Source: Xestospongia muta
Taxonomy: Eukaryota; Porifera; Demospongiae; Haplosclerida; Petrosiidae
Length of the DNA: 64,000 nt
Direction of reading: 5' to 3'
Assembly: GCA_963693285.1 (NCBI GenBank)
Contig: OY848917.1
Span: 16,973,245 to 17,037,244, forward strand
The position numbers were made by a program, and so were the translations under genes. Each line of letters starts with the position of its first letter. The first letter of the stretch is position 1. A model generated the notes under the pieces. It was given only the letters and a program-made list of their open reading frames with translations, ran no database searches and was not told the origin of the DNA. Below are positions 11,605 through 26,200 of the stretch, piece after piece.

Positions 11605-14600
11605 TAGCATACCTAGATTCAGTTAAGTAGAGGGAAAAGAACCATCGACTAAATCAATATCTTCAATGCCTCCAGACTTTTCAACTACAGCAGCTTCGTT
11701 ATAATCTTCCATTGCTCTTCTATAACACCTCATGGCATAACGTGTGTATACATGGATCAATTTTGGCAATGGGGGTCGAGTTTTGGCTTGGGTCCTGGAT
11801 CCACCTTTTCCCCGGGTTAATTTTTTTTTTGCGTGACAGGTAGTCACGTGATATGAGACATCTGTTATGTTGCAAGTTGCAACTTTTTCGCAAACCAAAG
11901 CTCTATATGAGAAACCTTTCTTAGAAAATAACATTCCAGTGTGCTACGTTTACAGATAACTACACGACAAAAGAGTGCTTTCTTTGAGCAAAGAGATATC
12001 ATAAAGGTGACAGGATCGTGAAAGGACCAAGCAGTTCGAAATAAAGGAACTTCATCAATTATCAATCCTAGTCTATCGTGTTATTGTTAAGTAGTTATTA
12101 ATGTTAGTTTCGGTTCTAGTAGCGAACAAACTATTTGCAGCCTTGTCTGGCAAAGATTTCACCCTAAACCTAAAGGTATCATTAATTGTACATTTCCATT
12201 TTATTAACATTTTATATAAATCTACTTAAAGGGAAAAAACTATCAAAAGGATATTAGGTATGTTTCTTTTAAACAGTTCTGAGTTTGGCTTTCATTTAAG
12301 CCACATGCTAAACTTACATGTTTTCTATAACAAGCAGTATTGAAGTAAAATGGTTTTATAGAGACTTTATACTTATAAATTATTTAATTTTTCAAGACAT
12401 TGTACTAGCTGTTAATACTATGCAGTACCAAAGAAAGAATATCCCACATAGGACCCCATCTCATAGAAACAGGGATGTATAAAGTAAGTGTTTAATTCTT
12501 ATATAAGCATGTTCTACTGCCAGATGGTACCCCACAAAAAGAATATCCCAAACATATGACTGACCACATTGTTACTTCAGGTAATGTCTTCAATTCATTC
12601 ATTTCAGTATTATGATGTTTCATAGACTCTAATACTACCTCAGACATGCACTTTCTAGCAGTATTAACAAAAGGTAATACACATAGTAATTAAGTACATG
12701 TTCTAATATAGTTATGTACATAGAAGGCTAAACCTTCAAGAACCACAAATGTCTACCTTTGATTCTGACCTTAATTCTAAGGTTAGTTTAAATTATTATT
12801 TGAGTATTTCATTAAAAGCCAATGGGTGGAGTAAGAAATTTGACACTTTAAATAGGTCAACCACAAGGCTTTGCATAGAGCTAGCTAAAATTGTCTATTT
12901 AAGTTGTTATATTTCAGTTGTCTTAATCAAGTCTTTTGTTTGCAAGGTTGAGTTAAGCATTAAAGCTGATATATATGGAAACCAGTTCTCGTATATATAT
13001 TTGTTTTCTTGTGGAAGTGCTGTTTGACTCCATCTTATTTTATTATGCTGGCATATGGTGCATATATATAATGCTAGTTCAGGTTAACTATGAGAATTGT
13101 GGTAGCAAAATAAGTCCAAGTTTGCATTATTTTCTACTCTCTACATATTTTATTGTTCAGAGAGCAAAGTATAAGGTAGATTCTTATGAAAGAAAGAAAC
13201 AACTAGACAATCGCTCAACATTAAAACATTTGAGTATATTCTTTAAAGATAGTCTTTTAATATCTGACTGTCAGATGATATGTGTGTGCTTGAGTTCCAT
13301 TCACCATCTCCAGACATACCTTCATTGCTATCAATGTTGTCACCATTGGTCACTAGTCCTCAAGTAGAACTGTTTTTTTATATTTGTTTCAATTTGTGTA
13401 ATATCATAGTACTATATATGGAGGTGAATACTACTACTACTCATATAATCTCCTCAAAGTTTATCAAATGTTATGTAATATATATTAGTGAGGTCATCAG
13501 ATAACTAGTACTAGCTATTAAATTAAGAAATGTTTCAACTGATGCCTCTCAGTTAAGTTTAAAAGTAATGGATTTTTTCCAAGGAGAAGCTTCCAGTAGT
13601 AACTGGATAGAGTTGAAGAAAGAGAGCTCCTTCAACAAGATATTATTGATGGTATTTGATGTCACTAATACTCACTATGTTGTTTGTTATAATTTATAGA
13701 TGATTATTTTTTCTGACAGTACACAATTAACTACAAGTATCCTATGGTAATGAAAAACTTAAACAGAGAAAATGGAAAACTACTCCACAAAAATATTAAT
13801 ATAGTAAATATAGAACAAATCAGAGCAACAATTAATCAATATCAATTGAACTAACAATATAAACTCATCAATTTAAAAAAAGTTATGATCATCAGGCTCA
13901 TCAGTTATGGTGAAATCTTGTTCAAGTCTTCTATGTATTATTGCACTCATCACTTTGTCAGTAGGCATAGTAAAAATTAGCAATTGAAGTATGTGATTTA
14001 TGGGGATTAGATAATTGGCAATAATTTGTGCACACATTTTAGATTTCACATTCTAATACATTTTTGTAGATAGGCTAACTACGTCCCACACTTGCAATTG
14101 TATAGATGGGTTTAACCCTTTAAATTAGCTTCAATCAATAATTTTATTTTTTAAAATTAACCAAAGACTACTACTTTTGTAACTACCATACTTGTTCACT
14201 AAATATTCATCACTAAAGGTTATCCTGCATACATCTCAACTTTGACACCATTTAATAGACTAATGTCAGAACATCTTTTGAATAAGTATATGACTGAAAG
14301 TCTTCATTTTGAGGTATGTTCTCAGCTCTAATCATAATATGCTTGTTTCAATTAAATAATAATGCCACTATTTGAAAGATAACTTAGACAAAGTATTGTT
14401 CAAACTTTGAACGAATTTTGCTCCATGTATGTGTTATGTAGTACCAATTGAGTTGTCCCTCCAGCAGCTATTATTCAGTAGTAGGAGGCTCAGAACAATC
14501 CAAAGACACCAAAAACTAGAGCAATTGACAAGATAAATGCATTCATTAAAATTATTGGCTAACTATCATTAACGACAGTGTTACTATAGCAACCACTAGC

Positions 14601-16678
14601 CATCCATATAATATTCTATTGAAGATATTCTACAGTATAAGTTTATCATACTACTTATCTATGTAATGTACTTGTATAGTAATAACTACTAATGTTATTA
14701 ATGTTATATGTTTATAGGTATTCAAAGAAAATAAAAGAACTTTTTGATTTCTTAGTGACTATTGTGATGGACAGAAGTTTTATTATAGCATTCTTACTTT
14801 ATTTAACATTCCCAAGATTTATAATTTACACTTTATTTTAATAATGTAGAGGTGTTATCTATACCCTAATAACTAATAAACAGTAGAGGTGTTAACTATA
14901 CTATGTATAAAACTAATGAACAGCAAGAGGTGTTAACTATATTGTGTATGGTAAAATAACTATAGGAAGGAATGATTTCATCTCAAAAGTTACAGTCCAT
15001 CATTGTACTGTTAGCAATACAGTTTGGTAGCCTGACTTTCCTTATGTTACAGTTGTAATAAAAATACACAGTGTAGCAAACAAATGTATCTTTCCTTTGC
15101 ATTAGTATTGTAATTGTCCAGCACTTTACTTTAAAGTCACAACTACTTTAAAATAGCCAGTGTAAGTAATCTCTTAGAAAACATAATACAATAAAATTAT
15201 GTCTATAACATTATAACAACAAATATATTTCTATAGCTAATGAGGTAGATACTATGTTTAGGCTTCATGACTCATAACCTTGATGACACTCAGACAGTGA
15301 TGCTTTGTAAGCCACACTACAGACAGGTCCATTGTTTATCACATAACAATGATGATATGTAAGTATTATGCCCATAAGTGCTATACACGTAATGCTAACA
15401 TAAAATATGACACAGCTTGATAATGGCCAGACCCTAAGGCAATTATAGAATATTATTAAGTTCATTATAATAGCGATTTAAGCTTTACATCAGATCATAG
15501 AATTTGTAACATTTGCTGCAACACTTACTCTACTATTATGAAGAGGGTTCAATCTTTAATCTCTAGCTTAAATGAAAAGCTTCAACACCTCCTAAATGAT
15601 GACCTTCTATTACCTGAAGGTGAAGTGTATGGACATTAAAAAAATGCTATTAACAAAACTCAAGTGAGGACATTACACAGAAACACTCAAACTTTTACAA
15701 CAATCTACAAAACATAAAATTTGATCATATATATTTGAAGACCAATTACCACCTTCAATTGAACCTTAAGAACATCACTGGATTAGATCTATTGGGTCTA
15801 TGACTACTATAGAATCAATATTGTTGGAATACAATCATTATTCTACCTGTGGATATATTTGGATGGACTAGACACAATGGAAATTTGTCTATATAGATTA
15901 GAACCCATCTGAAAATACTTTAGCAGTGGATAGAAGACTAGATGTGGGGCAGCCAGATGTAAATTTGTCAAATCGGGACATCATTATGGACCTACATACT
16001 CATGCAGTAAACATGTAATCTGTGTTAACAGAGGAGAGGCAACTCAAGATAACTTTCTGATTGATAAAATATCTTAATTATGCCAATTATAATCATAGAT
16101 ATCAGAAACAATCATGCAAATATAGATAAGAGTGATAATGCAGAACTAGATAGTACAAATGATGGACTTACAGGTAAGGAAAGAGTATACACTGTTTTTC
16201 ACAATATGTCTATGTTCAACAGATGACTTATGATGACTAAATTGAAATGATCACCTCATTTACTATTCAAGCCACTTTATTGACAGGATGTCTTTAAATT
16301 TGTTATCTACACTTCCTTTATTCTGCACATAATTTATATTATTACTGTATAATAGTACATATATAGTAGTAACTTAAGTTTAAAAATGCTGACTTTCCTA
16401 TACATTGTGTTTTATTTACATTCAACCAAGGATGATACTAATATTAATGTCAGGCTGACTCATACAGACAAAGTACCTCAAAAAAATAAACTAAGTCAAG
16501 CTATGACAATATTTATAACCACTTACAATAAAAATACATTTTAAAAGACAACAGAATGATGAAAATACCTTTTGAAGGTAAAAGAATTACTAATATCTCT
16601 CTATAGTTCAGCATCGTCAAATCACCACCATTTTGCAAAACATCACTTCCACTCTGAGATGTTGAGTACAGAAATAAT
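11605..16678. other. No gene supported
   Basis: Contains open frames of 70-130 codons (for example 12749-13504 and 15265-15465) that are hydrophobic, AT-driven and without family resemblance or splice context. A stretch at 15540-15900 could be old decayed coding sequence but cannot be assigned. 11865-12065 is less AT-rich than its surroundings, without a recognisable product. Confidence 0.5.
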
Positions 16679-17236
16679 TAGTCTAGCTAGCTAGACCCTC
16701 CTCCTTTTTGATAAGCTGACGGGCAGAGGAAGGTCTAGAAGCGAACTGGGCTTACTGCCCCATTGGAATGTATGGAATGTGGGGCAGTACCCAAAAATAA
16801 TGACTCATGATTGCCTAAAGGATGAGCAGAGAAAAACCATCTTTGTATTGGATATATATAGAAGTTGGAGATACAAACAATTTCAGGGGAGATGACAGAT
16901 TTTGTTCCCACATATGAAACAGCAACACCTTTTTCATTTAAAGCTTTTCACTGATCTTCCATTAGAACTAGCAAAGGTGAAACAACTAATACAAAAAAAT
17001 GATGACAGTCGTTAGAAGATGGTTTTTCTCTGCTCATCCTTTAGGCAATCATGAGTCATTTTTTAGAGTATAACTCCACGTGAGAATTATAATAAAAGTT
17101 TATAACCACTATGTAAACATTGCGGTACTGCCTCACATTCCATACATTCCAATGTTGCAGTAAGCCCAGTTCGCTTCTAGACCCTCCTCCACCCCTCAGT
17201 TTATCAAAAAGGAGGAGGGTCTAGCTAGCTAGACTA
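16679..17236. mobile_element. 558-bp foldback/MITE element
   Basis: Ends TAGTCTAGCTAGCTAGACC at the left and its inverse at the right. The inverted arms continue inwards for about 170 and 225 bp (16679-16850 and 17010-17236), including a GGAGGAGGGTCTAG block, a GCCCAGTTCGCTTCTAG block and a GATGAGCAGAGAAAAACCATC block. There is no coding capacity. The right arm has a short insertion relative to the left. Confidence 0.85.
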
Positions 17237-18378
17237 AGAAATAATGAGAAATAAAGTAGAAATATAATTAGATGGAAGTGTGTAAATGAGAAGTACTGTG
17301 TAAACTGTCAGCTAATTATAGTCTGTATTACTTACAAAAACATTATTTATTGAATGACTATAGTTGTATCTTAGTATGACCTTGATTCACTCTCAGAAAT
17401 TGTCACTCTATTGAGTCCATTACAAAGACTTTGTCCTCAACAATACCTTCTGTTGTTTTTGGATAACTTTCTTAAACAATGAACATGTATCATGTAATAT
17501 ATATATATGTAATACATATTAACAAGTTTTTAATCTACTTTTAACAATTTGAACTCTGACCAATCTATGCAACGATGTTATTTATTTAAGATTATTTTTA
17601 TAAGTGTTGTATATCTTGAGTTGAAATCATGAGAACTAATAAAATAAATGTTATTGCTCTTGTTAGTATGGATCTACTACTTCATTTTGGCCTACTATAT
17701 ATAGTAAGTATAAATATTGATAGTATTTTATTTGTTTATTATCAGCTTGTAACAACATGTTTTCTATCACATTTTGTGTTCATTCTATTTGTTTTCTCCA
17801 AGAATTATGTAACTTATATTAAACTTTTTTTCTTATTTTGGTTTGATAAATGCTTATGTCTGATGTTGAAATCTACTTGAATTATATTTCTGATTTTTTT
17901 GAGTACATTGACTGTATATGTGGATGAGTTACGCTCTTTTTTACTCACTAGGAATGGATGATAACTGATCTATATATTATTGTTTGGAGCCATTGTTGTT
18001 CATACAAAAATTAAATAAGGGTGCAGACTTTGTTTTGCACTTTGATTTTGTGTCTTTTAAGATTTTATTCTTGTGTCTATAACTATTATTTGAAGACTTA
18101 ACATAAAAAATTATTCCTACTCTACGTATGATATAGTAAAGATAATATGAACATGTGAACTATAATGATTTTTCTAAAGTCACTCTATGCCTTTATTTAA
18201 CTGTCTTGTGTCCCTTTTTATCTGTAATCGTTATAGAGTAACGCCCATCAAATTACTCGTGAAATTAAAGGCACTAAAGTGCCGAACCTCCCTGCATGCA
18301 GCTTCTAAGTTATTTATAAGTGCTATGCTTGCTTAGGCCCAGCTATGATGTTGCTAGGTAGCATTGCAAGAAAATTTA
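17237..18378. other. No gene recognised
   Basis: AT-rich. An 83-codon hydrophobic frame at 17629-17880 has no support beyond being open. Nothing else was seen. Confidence 0.5.
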
Positions 18379-19640
18379 TTAACATTCCAGAAGGTATCGT
18401 CACATTTTGGTATGTCAGCTTTCTGAAAAGCTTTACTGTTCGTTGGCTAATTCACGTACTAATTGACAAGACGGTAGTACCAAGTAACTCGCTTATAAAA
18501 GTATGTGATGTCAGCTACGTGCTAGTATGTTTCGTTCTCGTTCAATGGATCTAGAAAAAAACTCCCAAGTTTCTAAAAGTTCTCATATTTCATATACAAA
18601 ATTTATTGTAATTTGAAGATGAAACGTTCTTTAGAAACGTCCCTTAGTACAAATATAAATCAATATATTATCTATTAGTAACAGTTTTTTCAGCACTTTG
18701 AGACGTTTCCTGAATGCGTTACTTCGCTCCAAGTCCATGTACAATCTTGAAAACACTTTTCAGAACTTTTCTGACGATTGCTTCAACCAACAGCCTTCTG
18801 TCTTGCTGATGCGTATTACTCTAAGATTGTCAACAACTTACTAAAAATCTCCACATTAAGTTTTGACCTCTACAGCCTGAAAATTATTTTGCGAGTTTTA
18901 AGCTTTTCTTTTCCTTGATGATGTTCTTGATACTACTGTTGTAAAATCCACACGTTTTTCTTTTCGTTGCTAAAAGTATGTAGTATTGTATATTAACAAT
19001 CCAGAAGGTGTCGTCACATTTTGATTAGCCAACTTTCTCTTTAACGAGAGAAAAGCTTTACAGCTAATTCACGTACTAATTGACAAGACGGTAGTACCAA
19101 GTAACTCGCTTATAAAAGTATGTGATGTCAGCTACGTGCTAGTATGTTTCGTTCTCGTTCAATAGATCGTGAAAAAAACTCCCAAGTTTCTAAAAGTTCT
19201 CATATTTCATATACAAAATTTATTGTAACTTGAAGATGAAACGTTTTTTAGAAACGTCCCGTAGTACAAATATAAATCAATATATTATCTATTAGTAACA
19301 GTTTTTTCAGTACTTTGAGACGTTTCCTGAATGCGTTACTTCGCTCCAAGTCCATGTACAATCTTGAAAACACTTTTCAGAACTTTTCTGACGATTGCTT
19401 CAACCAACGGCCTTCTGTCTTGCTGATGCGTATATATTACTTTGAGATTGTCTACAACATACTAAAACATCTTCACATTACGTTTTTTACTTTTTGAGAA
19501 ACGGCACCTTGACCTCTGCAGGCTGAAAATTCTTTTGTGAGTTTTAAGCTTTCGTTTTCTTTTACGATATTCTTGATACTACTGTTGTAATAAAGTCCAC
19601 ACATTTTTCTTTTCGTTGCTAATCGTTGGTAGCTGCTAAC
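18379..19640 (+). repeat. Direct tandem duplication, about 614-bp unit, upstream of the ankyrin/vinculin gene
   Basis: 18379-18992 and 18993-19640 are two direct copies, sharing for example ctaattcacgtactaattga, gtatgtgatgtcagctacgt and ttcctgaatgcgttacttcg. It ends about 260 bp before the proposed start codon at 19902, so it may be duplicated promoter or enhancer sequence. A third, partial copy of its 3' part lies in intron 1 at 21036-21420. Confidence 0.85.
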
Positions 19641-19686
19641 GCTTCGTTTGCCAAGTTATAGCAGTTCAAAAACAAGCAACAGGCAG

Positions 19687-19705
19687 TGCATACACACACA
19701 CACAA

Positions 19706-19737
<32 letters not shown>
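19687..19737. repeat. CA microsatellite
   Basis: Interrupted (CA)n with CAAA steps, in the proposed 5' flank of the ankyrin/vinculin gene. Confidence 0.95.
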
Positions 19738-19901
19738 TGACAGACTACAGTAACCTCGCTTGGCTCCCACGCTCAACGGAGTTAATTATCTACGGTGTAT
19801 TCTCGTGACAACCTTTAGTCTTCTAATTTGTTATGCACGTATTGGACGACTATAACGTTCGCTGTACTTGTGTTTGGGTATATGAGCTGTTATCATAAAC
19901 T

Positions 19902-20227
19902 ATGGTAAGTACATTAAGCATAGTGTTCAGACGCTAACTAGTGGCATGTGCATGAGACAAACTATTTCTTTAACCATTGTTGCACAACCATTAAAAAACA
20001 ACTCATTGCTAACTGATTGATTGTCTTATTGGGTTATTTATTGACCTATCTAGTACTTATTTTATTTTTATGCAATAGATTTATTCTTTTCTACTGAATT
20101 ATTAGTTTTTTGATAAATAAAAGTAGACTGTATGTATGCTTTAGTCTCCCTAATACATGGTTGTTGAATGAAATGTTTACATGTTCCAAGAAGTTTGATA
20201 TGAGAAAAATAGGCATTTCATATAAAT

Positions 20228-20277
<50 letters not shown>

Positions 20278-23200
20278 ATGGACAGTTTTCAAAGACTTCT
20301 TAGAAAATGTTAATTATTTTGTGTGAATATAGTGATAAGAAACCATAAGAATGAGAGGAATCCAATAATATCTAATTAACTTTGTATCAAGATGTATATA
20401 ATGAGAATGAATTTACAAAGTCGGACTAAACAGAATAAACAAAATAATTTAACCAGTTTGAAATTATCCAAAGTGTTTTAAATCATACAACTCTTATAAA
20501 TCATTAGCTATACATTACAATACTTCTTATATTTCTGTGGAAGGTCATGTACACTCTTAAAACTTATAAGGCCATTATCTGAATTTTATATAAGTCTAAT
20601 GTACACTGCAAGACTGTAGTCTGTAATGTGTACAGATTGTCCTAAGTGAATGAAGTTTAAACATTCATACTGTGGTCTATGTGAAATTAAAAACAATTGT
20701 CAATATACATAATCAACCAAATTTGGGATTAAATTTTTTTTTATCTGGCAAGTGCAATGTGCCAGCAGACAATCCTAAGACTATTCTGACCCATGCTGTA
20801 TCTATACATACTTATACTATACATGGTATACATAACTTTATGTATAGTAGTTCATACTTCTTATCACATGTTTACTTTAATATCTGATAAGGTTATTAAT
20901 TAATTGTTTGTTAACTGTTAGCCTATCCCTGTTTTGCCTACTCCCTGTACAACTCTGAAATGATCAAAGCACTGTTTCGCCTACTAAATCGTTAGTTATC
21001 ATGTGTTAAAATAAACAGATAAAATGATAGAAAGTGTACGATTGACGATCGCTTCAACCAACTGCCTTCTGTCTTGTTGATGTGTATTCCTCTAAGATTG
21101 TCTACAACATACTAAAAAATCTCCACATTAAGTTTTTACTTTTCGAGAAACAGCACCTTGACCTCTGCAGCCTGAAAATTCTTTTGCAAGTTTTAAGCTT
21201 TCTTTTTCCTTGATGATGTTCTTGATACTACTGTTGTAAAGTCCACACGTTTTTTTATTCATTGCTAAAGGTTGGTAGCTGCTAATGCTTTGCTTGCCTC
21301 GTTATACCAGTTCAAAAACAATCCCCAGTAACAGGCAATGCAGACACACACACACATACACACACGTACTGACAAACTACAGTACCCTCGCTATGTGCCC
21401 ACACACAGCGAGGTTAACAATGTAAATCGCTGATGTTTACGTAAAAGATGTTTACGTATGAAGATGTTTACGTACAATGTAAATCGCTGATGTTTACGTA
21501 AAAGATGTTTACGTATGAAACCATTTTTTTAAGCTGAGGCTTGGTTTCTAAAGTTTCTTAAAAGCATTAAAAGTTTCTTAAAAGCATTACTTTTAAGTTT
21601 CTTAAAAGCAAAGTAATAGGTAGTGCAGACACACACACACATACACACACGTACTGACAAACTACAGTACCCTCGCTGATGTTTACGTAAAAGATGTTTA
21701 CGTATGAAACCATTTTTTTAAGCTGAGGCTTGGTTTCTAAAGTTTCTTAAAAGCATTACTTTTAAGTTTCTTAAAAGCAAAGTAATAGGTAGTGCAGACA
21801 CACACACACATACACACACGTACTGACAAACTACAGTACCCTCGCTATGTGCCCACACACAGCGAGGTTAACAATGTAAATTGACAATTACTTTCTATGC
21901 TGATTTCATGATTATTGTCAATATTCTCTTCCTATATTAATTTGATACAACTATAAACTTTGTTCAAATTAACTGTAGTATATTAAGTAAAGAGTGCTAA
22001 AATGATATATTATTATACAGAAACATAGATTTATAACCCATTCATTGTAACTAAGATATGACAATATTAGGATGAAGTAATCCTAGAAGTATTTATGATC
22101 ATCATTATCATGATATTGCTCATCCCTAGTTAGTAATACAGAGATATTGTGGCATAGTCTGCTGTTATATCTTGTGTACTGTACACGTTATTACTGTGCA
22201 TAGGATCTTGCATAGACAAATAGATCTGTTAACTTTAGAACAGATTTATAATTAAGAGTAGGCCAGGCCCACCCAAACACTGTACCCTTACTTCTTAGAT
22301 GTGGTAGAAGTTTCCATTAACAACTAGTGAAATGTACATGGATGGTCTAAAGGTAGTAATGTGTTTTCTGCAAATATCATGTTTAATACATGAGTACATG
22401 TACTATAATTTCTGTCCCTCCTAAGTTTCTTTTGCTAGATCTACCCCAGCTTGAGAATATATTCCAAATAACATGATAACAATTTCAATTTAAACTGCAT
22501 ACTCTAGAGTGCTATCCCAGTAATCTAAGTTGTGGTTTAAAAAGAGATTATAAAATTAAACAATGCAGAGAATTAATGTCATTGTGTTAAAGTTTATTCA
22601 AAACTTTCTTGTCATATAAGAATAGTGTAATGTTAATCTTAGGATATGTGATTATAATAATCTAAAATAACAATTACTACTATAGAAATATAATAATTAT
22701 TGCATTAGTGTCTTTCTATATAAATTTTATACAGTTATAAGCATTGCTTAAATTAAATGTAGTATGTTGAGTAAGCAATGATAAAATGTGACATAATGAT
22801 GCAGAGAACATGGATTTATGACCAAATCATTGTACAATGTATCACTTTTGTAGCCAAGACATGACAATATTAAGACAATAAGATTATTAGAAGTATTTAT
22901 AATCACCATTATCATGATGTTGTTCATCCCTAGTTAATAGTATACCAATTCTGTGGCAGAGTTTAGTAATTAAAGTAAACATTGATATCATAGGTGATAG
23001 TATTATAGTACATTTATCTCTAATAGTAAGTATAGCTTCATAATTTTGAATAACCCTGGAAAAGATGTTTACGTATTATCCTATGAAACCAATTTTTTAA
23101 TAAGCTGAGGCTTGGTTTCTAAAGTTCTTTGAAAGCATTAAAATGACTATCATATTTCACAAACAATAGTAGTTAGATCAAATCTTCTTTGTAGGATATA

Positions 23201-26200
23201 AATCTAATGTTACTATACTAGCAAAGTAAGTAGTTACTAATCTCTGTCTTAAAAGTGTTCTTAGAAAAACGTACCTTTGTGTTGTGTGTTGTCACTTCAA
23301 TAACTCGGCATTGCTATGTGGAATTACCTCGAAACAAACAACAAAGTCAAATACCATTGATATAATGTTGTATAAAAGATATAGAGTTAAATATAAAACA
23401 AATTTTACTATGAATATTATTGACAACATGGTACCACCTCCTTTAAAATAATTAAGGTATGACAGTACTTAAAACGTGGATTTATGGGATTTTTGAATTC
23501 TGTGACTGCAATATGTAAAGTACATACATGATAATCATATATCATTTATATAGAATATCAGTAAAGTTATTGCAACAAGATTTCAATGATGTAATGATAT
23601 AAACCTGTTTGTTTTTAGTCTAAGATATAACATTAAGTTAGAAAATGGCACAGTATCAAACATGTTCTCTTAAGACTGTATACACTAACTTTTTATCACC
23701 AAATAATTAAGTAATTTTTATATTTTAAATATCACTGAAGTAAAGGGACCAAGCCAATTGCTAGTAATTTTTTTAAATGTTATTTTGTTTTTGAAATCAG
23801 ATCATTCATTATGTACTTGACATATATAGTGTTTTTGTTTTTATAGAATGACAGTCTAATTGAATGTGTTAAGAGAGGAGATTTGTTTGGAGTGCAAAAT
23901 GCTCTCTCAAAAGGAGCCGACATAAATGTTCTAAATGAAGTAAGATTTCATTTATTGTACAAGCAATATTTGATTTTAAATGAAGCAGCTATCTGATTAC
24001 GTTGCTTTGAATAAAAACAATCCTATCAAATCCTTGTTTCCACATTAATGTTAACTTTAAGTCTATATTAACTATATTATCACCTAAGCAATGAGTACTT
24101 TCTGTCTTCGTATAACTCCAAATACTATTATAGGGTTTGTGTATGTTTTAGTAATAGTTTAGTGTATTAGTAGTATAATTTTATAGTTGATACTTTGTTT
24201 GTTTTATAATAGTATGGATGGGCAGCTCTTCATTATGCAAGTTATAAAGGGCACTCAGATATTGTTGAGCTATTACTCACTCATGGAGCTAATATCAATG
24301 TTGTTACTAAGGTAATTCAAATCATGAGAATAAGTGTGTTTTACTCTAACTTTTAAGTTGTATGAACAAATAGTAACTATTAGAGAAGACATAGCATAGA
24401 CTTTATAATTGTACTACATTAACAATGAAAAGCAAAATGTGCAGAACCATTGACACAATAGTAGATGAATTACACTGAGTGGTATTACTTTGCAATTGGC
24501 ATGCTACCATTGTATGAGAATTTATCAAGAAGTGAATCATTATTGGAAACCTATCCTAAATACTAACATTCATTGTAGTAAATTTTACGAGTACTATTAC
24601 TGCTAAATTACTCACAAGCATGCTATAATTATTACCTGGTAACAAACACACAGACACACTGGCACACAGAGCAATACAGTAATCTTAACTCACACTACTG
24701 CCACAAGGGTTAATGAGCAAGTAGTCTAAAAAACTTAGATCCTTGTCATATTATGTTTTCTTTTTTATATTTGTGAGCTGATTAGCAAAAAGGGACCACT
24801 TCTGTTAAAACATCTCAAAAATATACAGTTGTTGTGTACACAACCATATATTGTCAAAAGATGTTTACTAAATGATGTCTCAGTTTAAAAACAATAGATA
24901 ACATGAAATATAAAATTTAGTAAGAATTTTTATAGCCAATTGCTTATGCAATAACAGTAAGTGTTCTTAATGGTTTAATTGAAGAGGTCCCTTTTCACAA
25001 ATCAGGTCACATTTTGTTCCCATATTATGGTGATGTGATTAGATGTTGTTTTTATGTGTCATTTACAATGTTATAGTGAGTAAGTATGATATGATGAAAT
25101 ACAGCTTCTACGTTTAATGTATACAATGGTGTTATTTTGTTTTCTTTCTTATATTTTATACTCATATTTATGGTGATGTGATTACTTGTCGTCTCTATGT
25201 GTCATTTACAATATCATAGCTGGTAAGTATTATATAATGTAATATAACTTCTAAGTTTAGTGTATACAATGGTGTTATTTTGTTTTTTTTCTTATATTTT
25301 GTTCCCATATTTATGGTGATGTGATTACTTGTCGCCTCTATGTGTCATTTACAATATCATAGCAAGTAAGTGTTATATAATCTAATATAACTTCTAAGTT
25401 TAGTGTATACAATGGTGTTATTATGTTTTCTTTCTTATATTTTGCTCCCGTATTTATGGTGATGTGATTACTTGTCGTCTCTATGTGTCATTTACAATAT
25501 CATAGTTGGTAAGTGTTATATAATGTAATATAACTTCTAGGTTTAGTGTATACAATGGTATTATTTTGTTTTTTCTTATATTTTGCTCCTATATTAATGG
25601 TAATGTGATTACTTGTCGTCTCTATGTGTCATTTACAATATCATAGGAAGTAAGTGTTATATAAGTAATATAACTTCTAAGTTTAGTGCATACAATGGTG
25701 TTATTTTGTTTTTTTTCTTATATTTTGCTCCTATATAAATGGTAATGTGATTACTTGTCGTCTCTATGTGTCATTTACAATATCATAGGAAGTAAGTGTT
25801 ATATAATGTAATAGAACTTCTACGTTTAGTGTATACAATGGTGTTATTTTGTATTCTTTCTTATATTTTGCTCCCATATTTATGTTGATGTGATTACTTG
25901 TCATCTCTATGTGTCATTTACAATATCATAGAGAGTAAGTGTTATATAATGTAATATAACTTCTAAGTTTAGTGTATACAATGGTGTTATTTTCTTTTCT
26001 TTCTTATATTTTGCTCCCATATTTATGATGATATGATTACTTGTCGTCTCTATGTGTCATTTACAATATCATAGTTGGTAAGTGTTACATAATGTAATAG
26101 AACTTCTAAGTTTAGTGTACACAATGGTGTTATTTTGTTTTCTTTCTTATATTTTGTTCCCATATTTATGTTGATGTGATTACTTGTCGTCTTTATGTGT

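Noticed and set aside
12749..13504. Overlapping 74-130 codon frames
   Set aside because: Hydrophobic, AT-driven composition, no splice context, no family resemblance.
17629..17880. 83-codon hydrophobic frame, possible membrane protein
   Set aside because: Composition follows from T-rich DNA; no exons or homology nearby.
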